DNA from: Streptomyces glaucescens
GTDB lineage: Bacteria > Actinomycetota > Actinomycetes > Streptomycetales > Streptomycetaceae
Assembly: GCF_002154375.1 (NCBI RefSeq)
Contig: NZ_MUND01000018.1
Coordinates: forward strand, 1 to 33,455
Reading direction: 5' to 3'
Length of the DNA: 33,455 bases
Of the stretch, positions 17,784 through 25,594 are shown in pieces. The notes under the pieces are model-generated. The model made no database searches. It had not been told where the DNA came from and saw nothing but the letters and a program-made list of their open reading frames with translations. Every line of letters starts with the position of its first letter. The first letter of the stretch is position 1. Both the position numbers and the translations under genes were made by a program.

Positions 17784-18710
17784 GTGCTGGGTCCCGTGAT
17801 TCTCGCCGCGTCGCGCAGCGACCGGATGCGTCGCCTGATCTCGGCGGCCCCGGTGACCAAGCAGGTCGTCGACCGCTTCATCCCCGGGGAGACCGTCGGC
17901 GACATCGTGCCGATCGTCGAGGACCTCACGGCCAAGGGCCTGGAGCTGACGATGGACGTCGTCGGCGAGGACATCACCACCCCCGAGCAGGCCACCGCCG
18001 CCCGCGACGCCTACCTCCAGCTGATCGAGCAGATCAAGCCGCTGGAGCTGGGCGAGCGCGTCGAGATGTCCGTCAAGCTGTCGATGTTCGGCCAGGCGCT
18101 GGAGAACGGCCACGAGCTGGCCCTCGCCAATGTCCGCCCGGTCGTCGAGGCCGCCGCCGCCATCGGCACCACGGTCACGCTGGACGCCGAGGACCACACC
18201 ACCCTCGACTCGATGTTCGCCATCCACGAGGAACTGCGGAAGGACTTCCCGCAGACCGGCTGCGTCATCCAGGCCTACCTCTTCCGCACCGAGGCCGACG
18301 CCCGCCGCCTCGCCGCGAACGGCAGCCGGGTGCGGATCGTGAAGGGCGCCTACAAGGAACCCGCGTCGGTCGCGTACCAGGACCGGCACGAGATCGACAA
18401 GGCGTACGTCCGCATCCTGAAGACGCTGATGGACGGCGAGGGCTACCCGATGATCGGGTCCCACGACCCGCGCCTGATCTCCATCGCCCAGGAGCTGGCC
18501 CGCAAGGCCGGGCGCAAGCTCGACGAGTACGAGTTCCAGATGCTGTACGGCATCCGCGGCGAGGAGCACCTGCGGCTGGCCGCCGAGGGCCACCGGATGC
18601 GGGTCTACACCGCCTACGGCACGGACTGGTACGGCTACTTCATGCGCCGCCTGGCGGAGAAGCCGGCCAACCTGCGCTTCTTCCTCCGGTCGATGGTCAG
18701 CAAGGGCTGA
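17784..18710 (+). CDS. Proline dehydrogenase (monofunctional)
   Basis: This FAD enzyme oxidises proline to pyrroline-5-carboxylate and passes electrons to the membrane quinone pool. The 308-residue protein has the beta-alpha barrel motifs: VKLSMFGQ, LDAEDHTTLDSM, QAYLFRTEADARRL, RIVKGAYKEP, GSHDPRLI, EYEFQMLYGIR and the C-terminal RRLAEKPANLRFFLRS that contacts substrate. GTG 17784 has GGAGG six bases upstream (17773-17777); an ATG at 17757 lacks such a site. The P5C dehydrogenase gene follows by 38 bases, so both steps from proline to glutamate are co-expressed, unlike the fused PutA of many Gram-negatives. Confidence 0.95.
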   Translation: MLGPVILAASRSDRMRRLISAAPVTKQVVDRFIPGETVGDIVPIVEDLTAKGLELTMDVVGEDITTPEQATAARDAYLQLIEQIKPLELGERVEMSVKLSMFGQALENGHELALANVRPVVEAAAAIGTTVTLDAEDHTTLDSMFAIHEELRKDFPQTGCVIQAYLFRTEADARRLAANGSRVRIVKGAYKEPASVAYQDRHEIDKAYVRILKTLMDGEGYPMIGSHDPRLISIAQELARKAGRKLDEYEFQMLYGIRGEEHLRLAAEGHRMRVYTAYGTDWYGYFMRRLAEKPANLRFFLRSMVSKG

Positions 18711-18748
18711 GCCCACCACCCGCTCAAGTTCAAGGAGTTACGGATCTC

Positions 18749-20380
18749 ATGGACGCTGTGACCCAGGTCCCCACCCCCGTCAACGAGCCGGTGCACGGCT
18801 ACGCCCCCGGCTCGCCCGAGCGTGCCCGCCTGGAGGTCAAGCTCAAGGAGCTGGCCGAGAACCCGATCGACCTGCCCTGCACGATCAACGGTGTGAAGCG
18901 CATGGGCGGCGGCGAGGCCTTCCAGGTCGTGCAGCCGCACAAGCACAAGGCCGTCCTCGGCACCTACCGCAACGCCACCAAGCAGGACGCGCAGGACGCC
19001 ATCGACGCGGCCCTCGCGGCGGCCCCGGCCTGGCGCGCGATGTCCTTCGACGACCGCGCGGCGATCATCCTGCGCGCCGCCGAGCTGCTGGCCGGCCCGT
19101 GGCGCGAGACCATGGCCGCCTCCACCATGCTGGGCCAGTCCAAGACCGCCCAGCAGGCCGAGATCGACACCCCCTGCGAGCTGGTCGACTTCTGGCGGTT
19201 CAACGTCCACTACGCCCGCCAGATCCTGGCCGAGCAGCCGCCGGCGAACTCGCCGGGCGTGTGGAACCGCCTGGACCACCGCCCGCTGGAGGGCTTCGTC
19301 TACGCGATCACGCCGTTCAACTTCACGGCCATCGCGGGCAACCTGCCCACCGCCCCGGCCCTGATGGGCAACGTCGTCGTGTGGAAGCCGTCCCCGACGC
19401 AGACCCACGCCGCCGTGCTGCTGATGCAGCTCCTGGAGGAGGCGGGCCTGCCCAAGGGCGTCATCAACCTGGTCACCGGTGACGGCCTGGAGGTCTCCGA
19501 GGTCGCCCTGAACCACCGCGACCTGGCCGGCATCCACTTCACCGGCTCGACCAAGACCTTCCAGTACCTGTGGAAGACCGTCGGCCAGAACATCGAGAAG
19601 TACCGCGCCTACCCGCGTCTGGTCGGCGAGACCGGCGGCAAGGACTTCGTCGTCGCCCACCCGAGCGCCGACCGCGCGATCCTGAAGACCGCCCTGACCC
19701 GCGGTGCCTTCGAGTACCAGGGCCAGAAGTGCTCCGCGACGTCCCGCGCGTACATCCCGGCGTCCATCTGGAACGACGGCTTCAAGGAGGAGTTCGCCGC
19801 CGAGGTCGACTACCTCACCATGGGTGACGTCACCGACCTGTCGAACTTCATCGGCGCCGTCATCGACGAGCGCGCCTTCGCCAAGAACAAGGCCGCCATC
19901 GACCGCGCCAAGAACGACCCGGCCTGCACGATCGTCGCGGGCGGCTCCTACGACGACTCGGTGGGCTACTTCGTCCGCCCGACCGTCATCGAGTGCACCG
20001 ACCCGGAGAACGAGGTGTTCACCACCGAGTACTTCGGCCCGATCCTCGCCGTGCACGTCTACGAGGACGACAAGTACGACGAGATGCTGACCCAGATGGA
20101 GTCGGCGTCCGACTACGCGCTGACCGGTTCGGTCATCTCGGCCGACCGCGCGGCCACCGCGTACACGATGGAGAAGCTGCGCTACGCCGCGGGCAACTTC
20201 TACATCAACGACAAGTCGACCGGCGCCGTCGTCGGCCAGCAGCCCTTCGGCGGCGGCCGTGCCTCCGGCACCAACGACAAGGCCGGCGCCCCGCAGAACC
20301 TGACGCGCTGGACGCTGACCCGCGCCATCAAGGAGACGCTGGTCCCGCCGACCGACTACACCTACCCGCACATGGGCTGA
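18749..20380 (+). CDS. pruA: L-glutamate gamma-semialdehyde (1-pyrroline-5-carboxylate) dehydrogenase
   Basis: It oxidises glutamate semialdehyde, the open form of P5C, to glutamate with NAD+, finishing proline degradation. The 543 residues form an aldehyde dehydrogenase of the P5CDH group: cofactor region WKPSPTQTHA, FTGSTKTF, general base Glu294 in VGETGGKD, and nucleophile Cys328 in GQKCSATSR. The C-terminal GGGRASGTNDKAGAP stretch is characteristic of the group. ATG 18749 has AAGGAG at 18732-18737. It forms a two-gene operon with proline dehydrogenase and is followed by a strong hairpin. Confidence 0.96.
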   Translation: MDAVTQVPTPVNEPVHGYAPGSPERARLEVKLKELAENPIDLPCTINGVKRMGGGEAFQVVQPHKHKAVLGTYRNATKQDAQDAIDAALAAAPAWRAMSFDDRAAIILRAAELLAGPWRETMAASTMLGQSKTAQQAEIDTPCELVDFWRFNVHYARQILAEQPPANSPGVWNRLDHRPLEGFVYAITPFNFTAIAGNLPTAPALMGNVVVWKPSPTQTHAAVLLMQLLEEAGLPKGVINLVTGDGLEVSEVALNHRDLAGIHFTGSTKTFQYLWKTVGQNIEKYRAYPRLVGETGGKDFVVAHPSADRAILKTALTRGAFEYQGQKCSATSRAYIPASIWNDGFKEEFAAEVDYLTMGDVTDLSNFIGAVIDERAFAKNKAAIDRAKNDPACTIVAGGSYDDSVGYFVRPTVIECTDPENEVFTTEYFGPILAVHVYEDDKYDEMLTQMESASDYALTGSVISADRAATAYTMEKLRYAAGNFYINDKSTGAVVGQQPFGGGRASGTNDKAGAPQNLTRWTLTRAIKETLVPPTDYTYPHMG

Positions 20381-20396
20381 GCCCCCACCGGGCACT

Positions 20397-20432
20397 GACG
20401 GGCCGGGTCCCCTCCACGGGGCCCGGCCCGTC
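20397..20432. terminator. Terminator after pruA
   Basis: GACGGGCCGGG (20397-20407) and CCCGGCCCGTC (20422-20432) form 11 pairs, extended inward by CCCC/GGGG after a bulged T. It lies between convergent genes, six bases from the stop of the minus-strand acetyltransferase, and may work in both directions. Confidence 0.8.
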
Positions 20433-20437
20433 CGCTC

Positions 20438-20983
20438 TCAGCCGTCCACTCCGCGCGGCCGCGGCAGGCGGTACAGGACGCAGCGGCGCAGCGGGCCCTC
20501 GGGCACGTGCGGGTCGTCGAAGTCGTCCGCCGGGTCGTACGTCATGCCCAGCCGCTCCATCACGGCCCGCGAGCGCCGGTTGGCGGGCACGGTGACGGCG
20601 AGGATCTCCGGCAGGTCCAGCCCGGCGAAACCGAAGGCCAGGACCGCGCGGGCGGCCTCCGTGGCGTAGCCGTGGCCCCAGGCCGAGCGGGCCAGCCGCC
20701 AGCCGGCCTCCACCCCGGTGAACGGCTGGCCCTCCTCCACCGGATCCAGGCCGGTGAACCCGATGAACTCACCGGTCGCGCGCACCTCGACCGCCCAGAA
20801 CCCCCAGCCCCGCGCGTCCAGGTCCGCCTGGAAGCGGGCGGCGCCGGCGTCGGTGCGCTCCCGGCTGGGCGTGCCGGCCATGTACCGGCGCACCTCCGGG
20901 TCGGAGTTCAGCGCGGCCCACGGGTCCAGGTCGGACTCCCGCCAGGAGCGGAGCAGCAGACGTTCGGTGCGCAGTTCGGTCAT
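20438..20983 (-). CDS. GNAT acetyltransferase, RimJ/RimL type
   Basis: A 181-residue protein of the Acetyltransf_3 group. It begins with the typical TERLLLRSWRESDLDPW beta strand. It has the substrate-side EFIGFTGLDPV and EAGWRLARSAWGHGYATEAARA, the acetyl-CoA loop, and ends with VPANRRSRAVMERLGM. Members acetylate N-terminal amines of proteins or small amines; the substrate here is unknown. ATG 20983 is supported by the TERLLLR start. Only six bases precede it after a TACGGT box (20990-20995), so the transcript may be leaderless. It is divergent from the next acetyltransferase. Confidence 0.88.
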   Translation of the reverse strand: MTELRTERLLLRSWRESDLDPWAALNSDPEVRRYMAGTPSRERTDAGAARFQADLDARGWGFWAVEVRATGEFIGFTGLDPVEEGQPFTGVEAGWRLARSAWGHGYATEAARAVLAFGFAGLDLPEILAVTVPANRRSRAVMERLGMTYDPADDFDDPHVPEGPLRRCVLYRLPRPRGVDG

Positions 20984-21068
20984 GCGCGCACCGTAGGCCG
21001 CCCGGACCACGCCGGCGACCGAAATAAACGGGCGGAAACCGGATCCGCCGCCTCGCGATACTGGCGCC

Positions 21069-21596
21069 ATGACCACCACGCGCACCGCCCACACCGCCGA
21101 CCTCACCCCCGCCGAACTCGGCGCCGTCCGCGCCCTGTTGCACGACGCCTTCGACGGCGACTTCTCGGACGAGGACTGGGACCACACCCTGGGCGGCGTG
21201 CACGCCCTGGTCCACGACGAGCGGGGGCTCGCCGCGCACGGGGCGGTCGTGCTGCGGCGGGTGCGGTACGGGGGGCGGTGGCTGCGCCTCGGATACGTCG
21301 AGGGGGTCGCCGTACGGCCCGATGTGCGGCGGCGAGGCCTCGGCGGGCAGGTCATGGCCGCCCTGGAGGCCGTCATCGCCCGCGCCTACGACCTCGGTGC
21401 CCTCTCCGCCAGCGACGACGGCGCCGCGCTCTACGCCGCCCGCGGCTGGCGCGTCTGGGGCGGGCGGATCGCCGCCCTCGGCCCGGACGGCATCGTGCCG
21501 CTGCCCGACGAGGAGGGCAGCACCTACGTCTGGCCCGCGCCCGCCGGTCCCGAGGACGAGCTGGTCTTCGACTGGCGGGACGGAGACGTGCTCTGA
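21069..21596 (+). CDS. AAC(2')-I-like aminoglycoside N-acetyltransferase
   Basis: A 175-residue GNAT protein. Its motifs match, from memory, mycobacterial aminoglycoside 2'-N-acetyltransferases along the whole length: GDFSDEDWDHTLGGVHALV, AHGAVVLRR, RLGYVEGVAVRPD, AYDLGALSASD, LYAARGWRVW, PDEEG and a terminal DWRDGDV. Such enzymes acetylate the 2'-amino group of gentamicin- and tobramycin-type drugs and may have a native cell-wall or small-amine role. No aminoglycoside biosynthesis genes are nearby, so self-resistance is not implied. A GATACT box at 21057-21062 lies six bases before the ATG, suggesting a leaderless message. Confidence 0.85.
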   Translation: MTTTRTAHTADLTPAELGAVRALLHDAFDGDFSDEDWDHTLGGVHALVHDERGLAAHGAVVLRRVRYGGRWLRLGYVEGVAVRPDVRRRGLGGQVMAALEAVIARAYDLGALSASDDGAALYAARGWRVWGGRIAALGPDGIVPLPDEEGSTYVWPAPAGPEDELVFDWRDGDVL

Positions 21597-21813
21597 CCTC
21601 GCCCGTCTCAGATAGTAGGAAGTCCGAGTAATTGTGGAGACAGATACTCCGTCCTCACCTACTTTTGTAGGAGCCGAACGTCTCGCTCGACAAGCGATGG
21701 GCGCTCGTGAGCCGGGCCCGTGCAGGCAACCCCTGCGGCCCACGGCTCCCGCCCGACCGGCGTCTCATGGACCCCCTTTCCGCGCTCCGCTGTGTCGAAG
21801 GAGTCGATTTCCC
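21597..21813 (+). promoter_or_regulatory. Structured leader region before the 43-residue gene
   Basis: These 217 bases hold several elements. AGTAGGAAGTCCGAGT (21615-21630) is an imperfect dyad with a GGA/TCC core. GATACT (21643-21648) could be a -10. CCTAC-TTTT-GTAGG (21658-21671) is a small hairpin. A longer stem spans 21709-21748: GAGCCG (21709-21714) with CGGCTC (21743-21748), plus inner GGCC and GCAGG/CCTGC pairings. AAGGAG at 21798-21803 is the ribosome site. The length and structure suggest a regulated leader, but it fits no riboswitch class I recognise. Confidence 0.4.
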
Positions 21814-21945
21814 ATGGCCGAGACGACCGTCCGCCGCCGCGTCCGCCACCTCTCCCGTACGACGGAGACCGACCGAAAGAACGCCGCCGCCGCCCTGCAG
21901 CGCGCCCTCGACCGCCGCGACAACGGCGGCGCGACCGGCCACTGA
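21814..21945 (+). CDS. Small basic protein, 43 residues, function unknown
   Basis: ATG 21814 to TGA 21945, with AAGGAG ten bases upstream. The product begins MAETTVRRRVRHLSRTTETD and continues with an amphipathic Ala/Arg helix (KNAAAALQRALDRRDNGG). It is rich in Arg, has no signal peptide or membrane segment, and uses GC-rich third positions. Its place between the structured leader and leuB, with 93 bases to leuB, is consistent with a conserved small gene preceding leuB, but I do not know a function. It may bind nucleic acid or a ribosomal partner; that is only a guess from charge. Confidence 0.65.
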   Translation: MAETTVRRRVRHLSRTTETDRKNAAAALQRALDRRDNGGATGH

Positions 21946-21982
21946 CCGGCCGGCCGCCCGACCCGTCGCACCGACGCGCCGA

Positions 21983-21999
21983 TGTCCGCATCGCGGACA
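21983..21999. promoter_or_regulatory. Palindromic operator upstream of leuB
   Basis: TGTCCGC-ATC-GCGGACA is a perfect 7-3-7 inverted repeat ending four bases before a candidate -35. IclR-family regulators use short palindromes of this kind, and an IclR protein (NdgR/AreB in Streptomyces) is known to control leucine genes. Linking this site to NdgR is inference. Confidence 0.6.
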
Positions 22000-22003
22000 A
22001 CGT

Positions 22004-22032
22004 GTGTCATCCCATGGGACGAGGAGTAGGGT
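22004..22032 (+). promoter_or_regulatory. leuB promoter, possibly leaderless
   Basis: GTGTCA (22004-22009), a 17-base spacer and TAGGGT (22027-22032) form a plausible housekeeping promoter. The expected start, seven bases on, is the A of the leuB ATG at 22039. GAGGAG (22021-22026) could also act as a ribosome site on a longer message. Confidence 0.5.
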
Positions 22033-22038
22033 GCCCGC

Positions 22039-23082
22039 ATGTCTCGCAGCATCAATCTCGCAGTGATCCCCGGTGACGGCATCGGCCAGGAGGTCGTGGC
22101 CGAAGGCCTGAAGGTCCTCTCCGCCGTCCTTCCGCAGGATGTGAAGCTGGAGACCAAGGAGTACGACTTCGGCGCCCAGCGGTACCACGCCACCGGTGAG
22201 ACCCTCACCGACGCCGACCTCGACGCGCTGAAGCAGCATGACGCGATCCTGCTCGGCGCCATCGGTGACCCGTCGGTCCCCTCCGGCGTCCTGGAGCGCG
22301 GCTTCCTGCTCAAGCTCCGCTTCGCCTTCGACCATCACGTCAACCTGCGGCCGTCCAAGCTGCTGCCGGGTGTCGCCACCCCGCTCGCCGGACAGCCGGA
22401 GATCGACTTCGTCGTGGTCCGCGAGGGCACCGAGGGCCCGTACACCGGCAACGGCGGCACCATCAGGAAGGGCACCGAGCACGAGGTCGCCACCGAGGTC
22501 TCCGTGAACACGGCCTTCGGTGTCGAGCGTGTCGTCCGGGACGCCTTCGCCCGCGCCCAGGCCCGCCCGCGCAAGAAGCTCACCCTGGTCCACAAGAACA
22601 ACGTGCTGACCTTCGCCGGTCACCTGTGGACCGACATCTTCAACAAGGTGGCCGAGGAGTACCCCGAGGTCACCACCGAGTACATCCACGTCGACGCGGC
22701 GACCATCTTCCTGGTCACCCAGCCCGAGCGGTTCGACGTGATCGTCACGGACAACCTCTTCGGCGACATCATCACCGACCTCGCGGCGGCCGTCTCCGGC
22801 GGCATCGGTGTCGCGGCCAGCGGCAACATCAACCCGAGCGGCGAGTTCCCGTCCATGTTCGAGCCCGTGCACGGCTCGGCCCCGGACATCGCCGGCCAGG
22901 GCAAGGCCGACCCCACCGCCACGGTGCTGTCCGTCGCCCTGCTGCTGCGCCACCTCGGCCTGGAGGCGGAGGCCGCCCGGATCGAGGAGGCCGTCGCCGC
23001 CGACCTCGCCGAGCGTGTCGGCAACCCCGCTCGCTCCACCTCGGAGATCGGCGACGCGCTCGCCGTACGAGTAGCCGGCTGA
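22039..23082 (+). CDS. leuB: 3-isopropylmalate dehydrogenase
   Basis: It oxidatively decarboxylates 3-isopropylmalate to 2-ketoisocaproate, the last leucine-specific step before transamination, using NAD+ and Mg2+/Mn2+. The 347-residue protein has the family start [17 protein letters not shown], the substrate loop [34 protein letters not shown], the Lys/Asn pair in LVHKNNVL, and the metal motif [19 protein letters not shown]. The loop GFLLKLRF indicates the actinobacterial LeuB type rather than tartrate or isocitrate dehydrogenase. ilvE follows ~270 bases later, after a hairpin, so the two genes have separate control. Confidence 0.96.
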   Translation: MSRSINLAVIPGDGIGQEVVAEGLKVLSAVLPQDVKLETKEYDFGAQRYHATGETLTDADLDALKQHDAILLGAIGDPSVPSGVLERGFLLKLRFAFDHHVNLRPSKLLPGVATPLAGQPEIDFVVVREGTEGPYTGNGGTIRKGTEHEVATEVSVNTAFGVERVVRDAFARAQARPRKKLTLVHKNNVLTFAGHLWTDIFNKVAEEYPEVTTEYIHVDAATIFLVTQPERFDVIVTDNLFGDIITDLAAAVSGGIGVAASGNINPSGEFPSMFEPVHGSAPDIAGQGKADPTATVLSVALLLRHLGLEAEAARIEEAVAADLAERVGNPARSTSEIGDALAVRVAG

Positions 23083-23095
23083 CCCCGGCGCGCCG

Positions 23096-23143
23096 TTCGA
23101 ACGTTTTCGAAGCCGCCGGGTTCCCCAGGGTGCCCGGCGGCTT
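23096..23143 (+). terminator. Terminator after leuB
   Basis: AAGCCGCCGGG (23110-23120) and CCCGGCGGCTT (23133-23143) are a perfect 11-base-pair stem with a 12-base loop. A smaller TTCGAA-CGTT-TTCGAA repeat (23096-23101, 23106-23111) overlaps its left edge and could form an alternative hairpin. Confidence 0.72.
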
Positions 23144-23195
23144 CCCCGTGTCCCCGCCGGGTGTCACCATCGACCCCTGGGCCGCCTGCACCCTG

Positions 23196-23225
23196 TTTCT
23201 TCCGCCGACCCCCGCGCGCGATAAT
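23196..23225 (+). promoter_or_regulatory. Candidate ilvE promoter
   Basis: GATAAT (23220-23225) is a strong -10 for this GC-rich genome. TTTCTT (23196-23201), 18 bases upstream, is a weak -35. The message would start near 23232, giving a leader of ~118 bases that contains a short open frame. Confidence 0.5.
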
Positions 23226-23243
23226 CGAACGCGGAGCCGCGGA

Positions 23244-23312
23244 ATGAGGGAAAGCTCGGACGTCCTACCACTGGCCGGAAACGGCCGCCGGTGCGGGCGG
23301 ATCAGCGGATAA
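23244..23312 (+). CDS. Possible 22-residue upstream ORF in the ilvE leader
   Basis: ATG 23244 follows GGAG (23233-23236) by seven bases and runs to TAA 23312. It encodes [10 protein letters not shown] followed by a Gly/Arg-rich tail. It contains Val-Leu-Pro-Leu with a rare CTA codon, but no U-tailed terminator follows, so classical attenuation is not supported. It may be a leader peptide with another mechanism, or chance. Confidence 0.25.
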   Translation: MRESSDVLPLAGNGRRCGRISG

Positions 23313-23349
23313 GCGGCCCGTCACTACAACCGGTGAAGGACAACCACTC

Positions 23350-24438
23350 ATGACGACGCCCACGATCGAGCTGAAGCCCTCGGCCCACCCGCTCTCCGAC
23401 GCGGAGCGCGAGGCGATCCTCGCCAGCCCCGGGTTCGGCCGGCACTTCACCGACCACATGGTGACGATCAAGTGGACGGAAGGCCGCGGCTGGCACGACG
23501 GGCAGCTCGTGCCGTACGCGCCGATCCCCCTCGACCCGGCCACCACGGTCCTGCACTACGCGCAGGAGATCTTCGAGGGCCTCAAGGCCTACCGCCAGCC
23601 CGACGGCTCCGTCGCCACCTTCCGCCCGGACCAGAACGCCCTGCGCTTCCAGCGCTCCGCCCGCCGGCTCGCCATGCCGGAACTGCCGGTCGAGACCTTC
23701 ATCGAGGCCTGTGACGCGCTGGTCCAGCAGGACAAGGCGTGGGTGCCGGCGCACGGCGGCGAGGAGTCCCTCTACCTGCGCCCGTTCATGATCGCCACTG
23801 AGGTCGGGCTCGGCGTGAAGCCCGCCAACGAGTACCTGTTCCTCGTGATCGCCTCCCCGGCCGGCGCCTACTTCCCGGGCGGCGTGAAGCCGGTCTCCAT
23901 CTGGGTCTCCGAGGACCGCGTGCGCGCCGTCCCCGGCGGCATGGGCGACGCCAAGACCGGCGGCAACTACGCGGCGTCGCTGCTCGCGCAGGCCGAGGCG
24001 GCGGCCAAGGGCTGCGACCAGGTGTGCTACCTCGACGCCGTCGAGCACCGGTGGGTCGAGGAACTGGGCGGCATGAACCTGTACTTCGTGTACGGCAACA
24101 AGATCGTCACCCCGACCCTCACCGGCTCCATCCTGGAGGGCGTCACCCGCGACAGCCTCCTCTCCGTCGCCCGCGACCTCGGCTACGAGGCCGAGGAGGG
24201 CCGGGTCTCCGTCGACCAGTGGCAGCGCGACTCCGAGAACGGCAGCCTCACCGAGGTCTTCGCCTGCGGCACGGCCGCGGTGATCACGCCGGTCGGCACG
24301 GTCAAGCGGGCGGGCGCGGAGTGGAAGCAGGGCGGGGGAGAGCCCGGCGAGGTCACGCTTCGACTGCGCCAGGCGCTCCTCGACATCCAGCGCGGCACGG
24401 CCGAGGACAAGCATGGGTGGATGCGCCAGCTCGGCTGA
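23350..24438 (+). CDS. ilvE: Branched-chain amino acid aminotransferase
   Basis: This PLP enzyme makes Val, Leu and Ile from their keto acids with glutamate, and runs in reverse in catabolism. The 362-residue fold-type IV protein carries [32 protein letters not shown], the catalytic Lys202 in [25 protein letters not shown] and the phosphate-binding [12 protein letters not shown]. Those motifs identify the BCAT group rather than D-amino acid transaminases or aminodeoxychorismate lyase. The ATG at 23350 has a GAAGGA site upstream. It serves both the ilvBNC/leuB branch and the isoleucine branch fed by cimA at 30585. Confidence 0.96.
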   Translation: MTTPTIELKPSAHPLSDAEREAILASPGFGRHFTDHMVTIKWTEGRGWHDGQLVPYAPIPLDPATTVLHYAQEIFEGLKAYRQPDGSVATFRPDQNALRFQRSARRLAMPELPVETFIEACDALVQQDKAWVPAHGGEESLYLRPFMIATEVGLGVKPANEYLFLVIASPAGAYFPGGVKPVSIWVSEDRVRAVPGGMGDAKTGGNYAASLLAQAEAAAKGCDQVCYLDAVEHRWVEELGGMNLYFVYGNKIVTPTLTGSILEGVTRDSLLSVARDLGYEAEEGRVSVDQWQRDSENGSLTEVFACGTAAVITPVGTVKRAGAEWKQGGGEPGEVTLRLRQALLDIQRGTAEDKHGWMRQLG

Positions 24439-24445
24439 CGCGGTC

Positions 24446-24521
24446 GGCCGTCTGTGGGTCCGTAGTGGCTGGTCGCGCCCCGCGCGGCGGAGCCGCGGAG
24501 CGAGCACAGGCCCGCGCCCCT
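24446..24521 (-). repeat. Streptomyces-type intergenic repeat, variant copy
   Basis: Read on the minus strand, this starts AGGGGCGCGG, contains GGCGCGACCAGCCAC and ends near GGACCCACAGACGGCC. That resembles a GC-rich repeat scattered between Streptomyces genes, with an extra segment of GCTCCGCGGCTCCGCC type inside. Recognition is from memory; copy number in this genome cannot be seen. Confidence 0.5.
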
Positions 24522-24539
24522 GAAGGCCGGCTGTCGCCG

Positions 24540-25528
24540 GGGCCGTCGTGGAGTCCCCCTCCTCGACGGCCTTCGCCCTGTGCGGGATCAGCAGGTACGC
24601 CAGGCCGCCGACCGCTCCCGACAGCAGGAAGCTGAAGTCGATCCCGCCGGTCAGCGCCAGCAGCGGGCCCTCGTACGACGGCAGGGCCACCGCCGGCACG
24701 CCGGCCATCGCGCCCATGACGCCGTGGCCGGGATGTTCCAGCCCGCCGTGAACCAGTAAGTCCGCCGCGCGCCCGGCGGTTGAACACCTGGAGCGCTTCG
24801 GCGTCGTAGACGCCGCGGCAGCGGGCGAAGCCGGCGACCGGCCCGGACAGGCCGGCGGTCACCGCCGCGAGCACCCAGGTGGGCCAGAAGCCGCCGAGCA
24901 GGTAGCCGCCGGTCTCCTTCAGCGCGCCGGTGGTGAAGTCCGGGGCGTAGGCGATGACGCCGAGGACGAGCAGGGCCGTCATGCCGATCGCGAGGGTCCG
25001 GGACATGGCGAGCAGTACCCGGTAGCCGTGGACGGCGCCCGCGACGGTCGCCGCGGTAGCAGGCCGTGGACCACGACGTACGACACCTCGCTCGCGGGCA
25101 GGCCGAACAGCCGGCCGAGGACACTGACCGTCACATCGCCGCCGATCCACACCGTCAGCGCGGTGTGGCCGAGGGCGAGGAGCAGGCCCACGACCGAGCC
25201 GACGAGCCGTCCGCGCACTCCGAACCGGGCGCCGGAGGAGGTCGAGAGGTTGGTGGCGGTGCGCAGCGAGACGAGGGCCAGCGGGGCGGTGAAGGCGATG
25301 CCGACGAGGATGCCGGCGACGACCGAGCTGACCGAGGCCCACCAGCCGAGTCCGAAGGACGGCGGCAGCCAGCCGAAGACGATCACTCCGAGGCAGAGGC
25401 TGGAGCCGAGCAGGATCGACACCAGGTCGCGAGGGGTGCTGGTGCTCCCCCAAGCTCTTCGAGCAGGGGGACCCCCACTCCTCGGGGACGGTGTCGACTC
25501 CGCGCTGTTCCATCGGCATGGCTGGCAT
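24540..25528 (-). pseudogene. Broken NCS1-type (cytosine/allantoin/purine) permease
   Basis: Fragments of one transporter lie in different minus-strand frames. The 5' part begins MPMEQRGVDTVPEE. A repeat at 25442-25478 then shifts the frame, after which the transmembrane stretch from STSTPRDLVSILLG to SYVVVHGLL is readable. A frameshift near 25058 leads to AGAVHGYRVLLAMSRTLAIG ... EALQVFNRRARGG. Another shift gives TYWFTAGWNIP (~24752), and another gives MGAMAGVPAVALPSYEGP to LLIPHRAKAVEEGDSTTAP (from 24717). At least three frameshifts plus the insertion make function very unlikely. It would have imported a nucleobase, allantoin or similar nitrogen source for the divergent urease genes. The 3' limit is approximate because the stop codon seems lost in the neighbouring repeat. 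Confidence 0.85.
25442..25478. repeat. Palindromic Streptomyces repeat inserted in the permease
   Basis: GTGCTCCCCCAAGCTCTTCG and the following bases to 25478 can fold: GCTC-TTC-GAGC inside CCCCC...GGGGG, followed by ACCCCCAC. I recognise this from many Streptomyces intergenic regions. Here it interrupts the N-terminal codons of the permease and shifts its frame. Confidence 0.65.
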
Positions 25529-25548
25529 CCTTCGACGCGCCGAACAAT

Positions 25549-25563
25549 TTGAGCGGCGCTCAA
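25549..25563. promoter_or_regulatory. Operator at the permease promoter
   Basis: TTGAGC-GGC-GCTCAA is a perfect 6-3-6 dyad. On the minus strand it begins inside a candidate -10, CACATT (25562-25567), 18 bases after TTGACG (25586-25591), so it would cover the start site of the broken permease. It differs in sequence from the ureAB dyad. Confidence 0.5.
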
Positions 25564-25594
25564 TGTGACGTGGCTCAAGCTCACCCGTCAATGC

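Noticed and set aside
20984..21376. Longer start for the minus-strand acetyltransferase
   Set aside because: The extension is Pro/Arg/Ser-rich, overlaps the divergent AAC(2')-like gene, and the TERLLLR start typical of the family begins at 20983.
24446..24521. Remnant of an insertion sequence between ilvE and the permease
   Set aside because: No transposase codons or terminal repeats; the sequence fits a scattered Streptomyces intergenic repeat better.
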